Assembly (NCBI RefSeq): GCF_040822065.1
Contig: NZ_CP162005.1
Location: 4,092,001 to 4,156,000, forward strand
Direction of reading: 5' to 3'
Length of the DNA: 64,000 nucleotides
From: Pedobacter sp. WC2423
GTDB lineage: Bacteria > Bacteroidota > Bacteroidia > Sphingobacteriales > Sphingobacteriaceae
Shown: piece by piece, positions 61,908 to 64,000 of the stretch
How the letters are laid out: every line of letters begins with the position of its first letter
How positions within the stretch are numbered: position 1 is the first letter of the stretch
Position numbers and translations under genes: made by a program
The notes under the pieces: generated by a model
What the model was told of the DNA's origin: nothing
Seen by the model: the letters and a program-made list of their open reading frames with translations, nothing else
Database searches by the model: none

Positions 61908-63305
61908 ATGAAAGTAATTCTTGTTTCTCTTCTTTTCTTGTTTCTATTTCAAACCCGCAGCTTCTCTCAGAGTTGTAATTGTGCAGAAGAATTTCAATAT
62001 GTTAAAAATAAAATTGAAAAGAATTATGCGGGATTCAGTGATAAGGTAAATCCTAAAACTAAGATAGCTTATCAAAAATATTCCACGCAGGTATTGGAGA
62101 GATCCAAAAAGATCACCTCGTCGGCTTACTGTGTCAATTTGATTAACGAATGGATTGGTTTTTTTAAGGATGGACATATTGAAGTTGGACGTAACAGGCT
62201 TTCTAAAGAGAAATATGATGCAGATCAGGACAGGTTAATAGCGGATGTTGAAAAACAGGAAGTCAGCAAACATGAGGTAGACAGTTTAAAGAAATCGGGC
62301 GGAACAGCGGGTATTTACTGGAGCAAAGACTCTATTTATAAAGTAGCGCTGATCAAAAGTGAAAATGGCTTTCGTGATTATGCAGGTGTAGTTCTCGAAT
62401 CTAAAAATAAATCCTGGAAACCAGGTTTTGTAATGATGGAATTGAAAGCTCAGAAAACCGGCTTAAAAGGAATCATATATGATAAATATTATACACCGGA
62501 ATCTGTTTTATTAAAGCTAAGTCAAAATGCATTTGGCGATTGGCAGAGAGAAGGTACAGCGGGCGTGAAAACGGAAAAGATTCTGACAAACGACATCTCT
62601 TGTAAATCGCTTTCAGACCAGACATTTTATATCCAGATCGGGACCTTCAATCAGAGAAATGCTAAAAGTATTGATTCTGCAATTCAGGCAAACCGGGCAA
62701 TTCTGGAAAGAACACCTAACCTGATTCTTGATTTGAGGAATAATGGCGGGGGTGCAGATTTCTCCTACAGACCTCTGATCCCTTATTTGTATACGAATAA
62801 AATAAAAACTATAGGACCGGATATCCTGGCTTCAGAAGATAACGAGGAAGGATGGCGGGGACTGTTAAAAATGAACGATATTCCCGAAGACCAGAAAGTA
62901 TTTATTCGTGAAAAGATAAAGGCGATGCAACTTCACCGCGATCAGTTTATTGATCTGGGTGCAGATAATGATTTGGTATTAGATAGCATCAAGGTCTTTC
63001 CCAAAAAGATTGTGGTCTTGATTAATAAAGGCTGCGGGTCAACGACTGAGCAATTTCTTTTGACAGCAAAGCAGAGTAAAAAGATCATCGTAATGGGCGA
63101 AAATTCTGCTGGTGTACTGGATTATGCGAATGTGAGAGATATCTCTTTTAGCTGCATGCCCTATGCGTTACATTATGCCACCAGTCGCAGCAGAAGGGTT
63201 GATATGGGGCTTGGTATAGATAATGTCGGGATCAGGCCGGACTATATACTCACGCCAACTCAAAATTGGGTAACAGCAGCACAACAGCTTTTGGAGAAAA
63301 AATAG
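61908..63305 (+). CDS. S41 family peptidase (C-terminal processing/IRBP type), secreted
   Basis: 465 residues. Signal peptide (about 1-21, ends RSFSQ) and a helical N-terminal domain with FKDGHIEVG (His90). The tail-specific-protease domain (about 230-465) includes LILDLRNNGGGADF and the catalytic Ser378 in KGCGSTTEQFLL. The Lys that follows GExxxG in bacterial CtpA/Tsp is missing (GENSAGVLDYA), so this is the subfamily with a Ser-His-type site, as in tricorn and IRBP. No PDZ domain is obvious. Monocistronic, ending at a long hairpin. Confidence 0.88.
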   Translation: MKVILVSLLFLFLFQTRSFSQSCNCAEEFQYVKNKIEKNYAGFSDKVNPKTKIAYQKYSTQVLERSKKITSSAYCVNLINEWIGFFKDGHIEVGRNRLSKEKYDADQDRLIADVEKQEVSKHEVDSLKKSGGTAGIYWSKDSIYKVALIKSENGFRDYAGVVLESKNKSWKPGFVMMELKAQKTGLKGIIYDKYYTPESVLLKLSQNAFGDWQREGTAGVKTEKILTNDISCKSLSDQTFYIQIGTFNQRNAKSIDSAIQANRAILERTPNLILDLRNNGGGADFSYRPLIPYLYTNKIKTIGPDILASEDNEEGWRGLLKMNDIPEDQKVFIREKIKAMQLHRDQFIDLGADNDLVLDSIKVFPKKIVVLINKGCGSTTEQFLLTAKQSKKIIVMGENSAGVLDYANVRDISFSCMPYALHYATSRSRRVDMGLGIDNVGIRPDYILTPTQNWVTAAQQLLEKK

Positions 63306-63308
63306 AAA

Positions 63309-63371
63309 AAAAAGAGCCTGTAAATTAGTGTCTGACTTTTTTGGGGCAGTGTAAATTTGCAGGCTCTTTTT
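63309..63371. terminator. Long bidirectional terminator between the S41 peptidase and the YitT gene
   Basis: Arms AAAAAGAGCCTG (63309-63320) and CAGGCTCTTTTT (63360-63371), extended by AAATT/AATTT pairing and one G-U pair, give an 18-bp stem around a 27-nt loop. Flanking A- and T-runs serve both convergent genes. Confidence 0.85.
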
Positions 63372-64000
63372 AAATAGTAAATCCTTTACCGAAAACATCA
63401 TGGACATCATGAATCACTACAAAAGCATCAGGATCTGTTTCATGTACCATCATTTTTAATTCTATAAGTTCAGGTTTGCTGATTACCACATAGATAACCT
63501 CTTTGCGGTCTTTTGTGTAAGCACCATGGCCATGTAATACAGTTGCTCCTCTAACCAGGCCCATTGTTATTTTCTCAGCAATCATCACCGATTGAGCAGA
63601 GATGATAGTTACTGCTTTTTTAGTGTTAAATCCTTCAACTATAAAATCTACAACTCTTGCACCAATATAAACTGCAACAAGGGTATACATCGTTTTTTCA
63701 GGGCCAATAATAAAAGTGGAAAGTCCGATAACTACAATATCAACGATCAGCATTGCTGTACCCAGTTTCCATCCCCAGAGCTTTTGAAATAGTCTGGCAA
63801 TAATAGCTGAGCCACCAGTTGTGCCTCCCGAAAGGAAAACCAGGCCTATACCCCCGCCAACAAACAAACCTGCAAATATTGCAGCAAGCAGTGGATTGGA
63901 AGTTAAAGGAGGATGCGTATTCTCTGTAAGAAATAAAAACAGGGAGGAGAAAAATATACCAAATAAGGTATAAACGATGGTACGTTTGTCAAGTAGCTTA
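63370..64000 (-). CDS. YitT-family membrane protein with DUF2179 domain (cut by window edge)
   Basis: An open leftward frame runs from beyond the right edge to the stop at 63370, about 210 residues visible. Four hydrophobic helices are followed by a soluble C-terminal DUF2179 domain. Helices include LFGIFFSSLFLFL, AAIFAGLFVGGGIGLVF and TAMLIVDIVVIGLSTFIIG, with GGTTGGSAIIARLF between; the soluble part has VLHGHGAYTKDRKEVIYVVISKPEL. This is the YitT/DUF161 + DUF2179 layout. The true N-terminus lies outside the window; the TTG at 63867 is internal. Function unknown in this phylum. Confidence 0.9.
   Translation of the reverse strand, partial: KLLDKRTIVYTLFGIFFSSLFLFLTENTHPPLTSNPLLAAIFAGLFVGGGIGLVFLSGGTTGGSAIIARLFQKLWGWKLGTAMLIVDIVVIGLSTFIIGPEKTMYTLVAVYIGARVVDFIVEGFNTKKAVTIISAQSVMIAEKITMGLVRGATVLHGHGAYTKDRKEVIYVVISKPELIELKMMVHETDPDAFVVIHDVHDVFGKGFTI

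Noticed and set aside
1..64000. CRISPR arrays, insertion sequences, prophage or plasmid genes
   Set aside because: No regularly spaced repeats, transposase, integrase, terminase or replication genes were seen.

Overview
The window looks like chromosomal DNA from a member of the phylum Bacteroidota, most likely family Sphingobacteriaceae (Pedobacter-like). The evidence is three SusC/SusD pairs, a gliding-motility lipoprotein GldH, a secreted protease with a type IX secretion C-terminal domain, many short lipoproteins, several TAnnTTTG-type -7 promoter elements, and start codons mostly without Shine-Dalgarno sequences. I see no insertion sequence, prophage, CRISPR array or rRNA operon. The genus is an inference from protein style, not from a search.

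Layout. 1-12.7 kb holds housekeeping and protein-quality genes: a DUF2157 membrane protein (cut by the left edge), htpG, an S9 oligopeptidase, a TlpA-type thioredoxin, an S8 protease for type IX secretion, an HExxH lipoprotein protease, a YifB/ComM-type ATPase and ffh. 12.8-17.6 kb is a leftward cluster of envelope genes (DUF3078, a tiny HEKIH protein, a CarboxypepD_reg-like protein and two glucosaminidase-LysM proteins) headed by an O-methyltransferase and ruvX. It is divergent from holB-ricT-gldH (17.7-20.8 kb). murF and an M14 carboxypeptidase follow. 25.3-41.8 kb is a nutrient-uptake region with three SusC/SusD pairs, one lipid-binding-type lipoprotein and an S66 LD-carboxypeptidase.

42.7-49.7 kb is the most interesting part. 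metG starts at TTG and has a tRNA-Arg(CCU) gene 4 nt after its stop. Next comes an RNA-repair and RNA-quality-control locus: a WYL-domain regulator divergent from rtcB (RNA ligase), then a TROVE/Ro60 protein, then about 340 bp of structured noncoding RNA with two tandem tRNA-like (Y-RNA-like) modules and a strong terminator. The same operator-promoter module, CTGCGCA-N6-CTGCGCAG-N8-TTTCTTTG, lies before both rtcB and the Ro gene. This suggests one regulon run by the WYL protein in place of the sigma54-dependent RtcR known from proteobacteria. The operator logic and the RNAs need testing.

49.9-64 kb carries small secreted proteins and lipoproteins, a DUF2306 membrane protein, a membrane-anchored AraC-type regulator, a TPR histidine kinase with a LuxR-type response regulator opposite two small exported proteins, a zinc alcohol dehydrogenase with an AraC regulator, a three-gene unit of two lipoproteins and a glutathionylspermidine-synthase-like enzyme, a Cys-rich lipoprotein, an S41 peptidase, and a YitT-family membrane protein cut by the right edge. 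Most convergent pairs share strong hairpin terminators.
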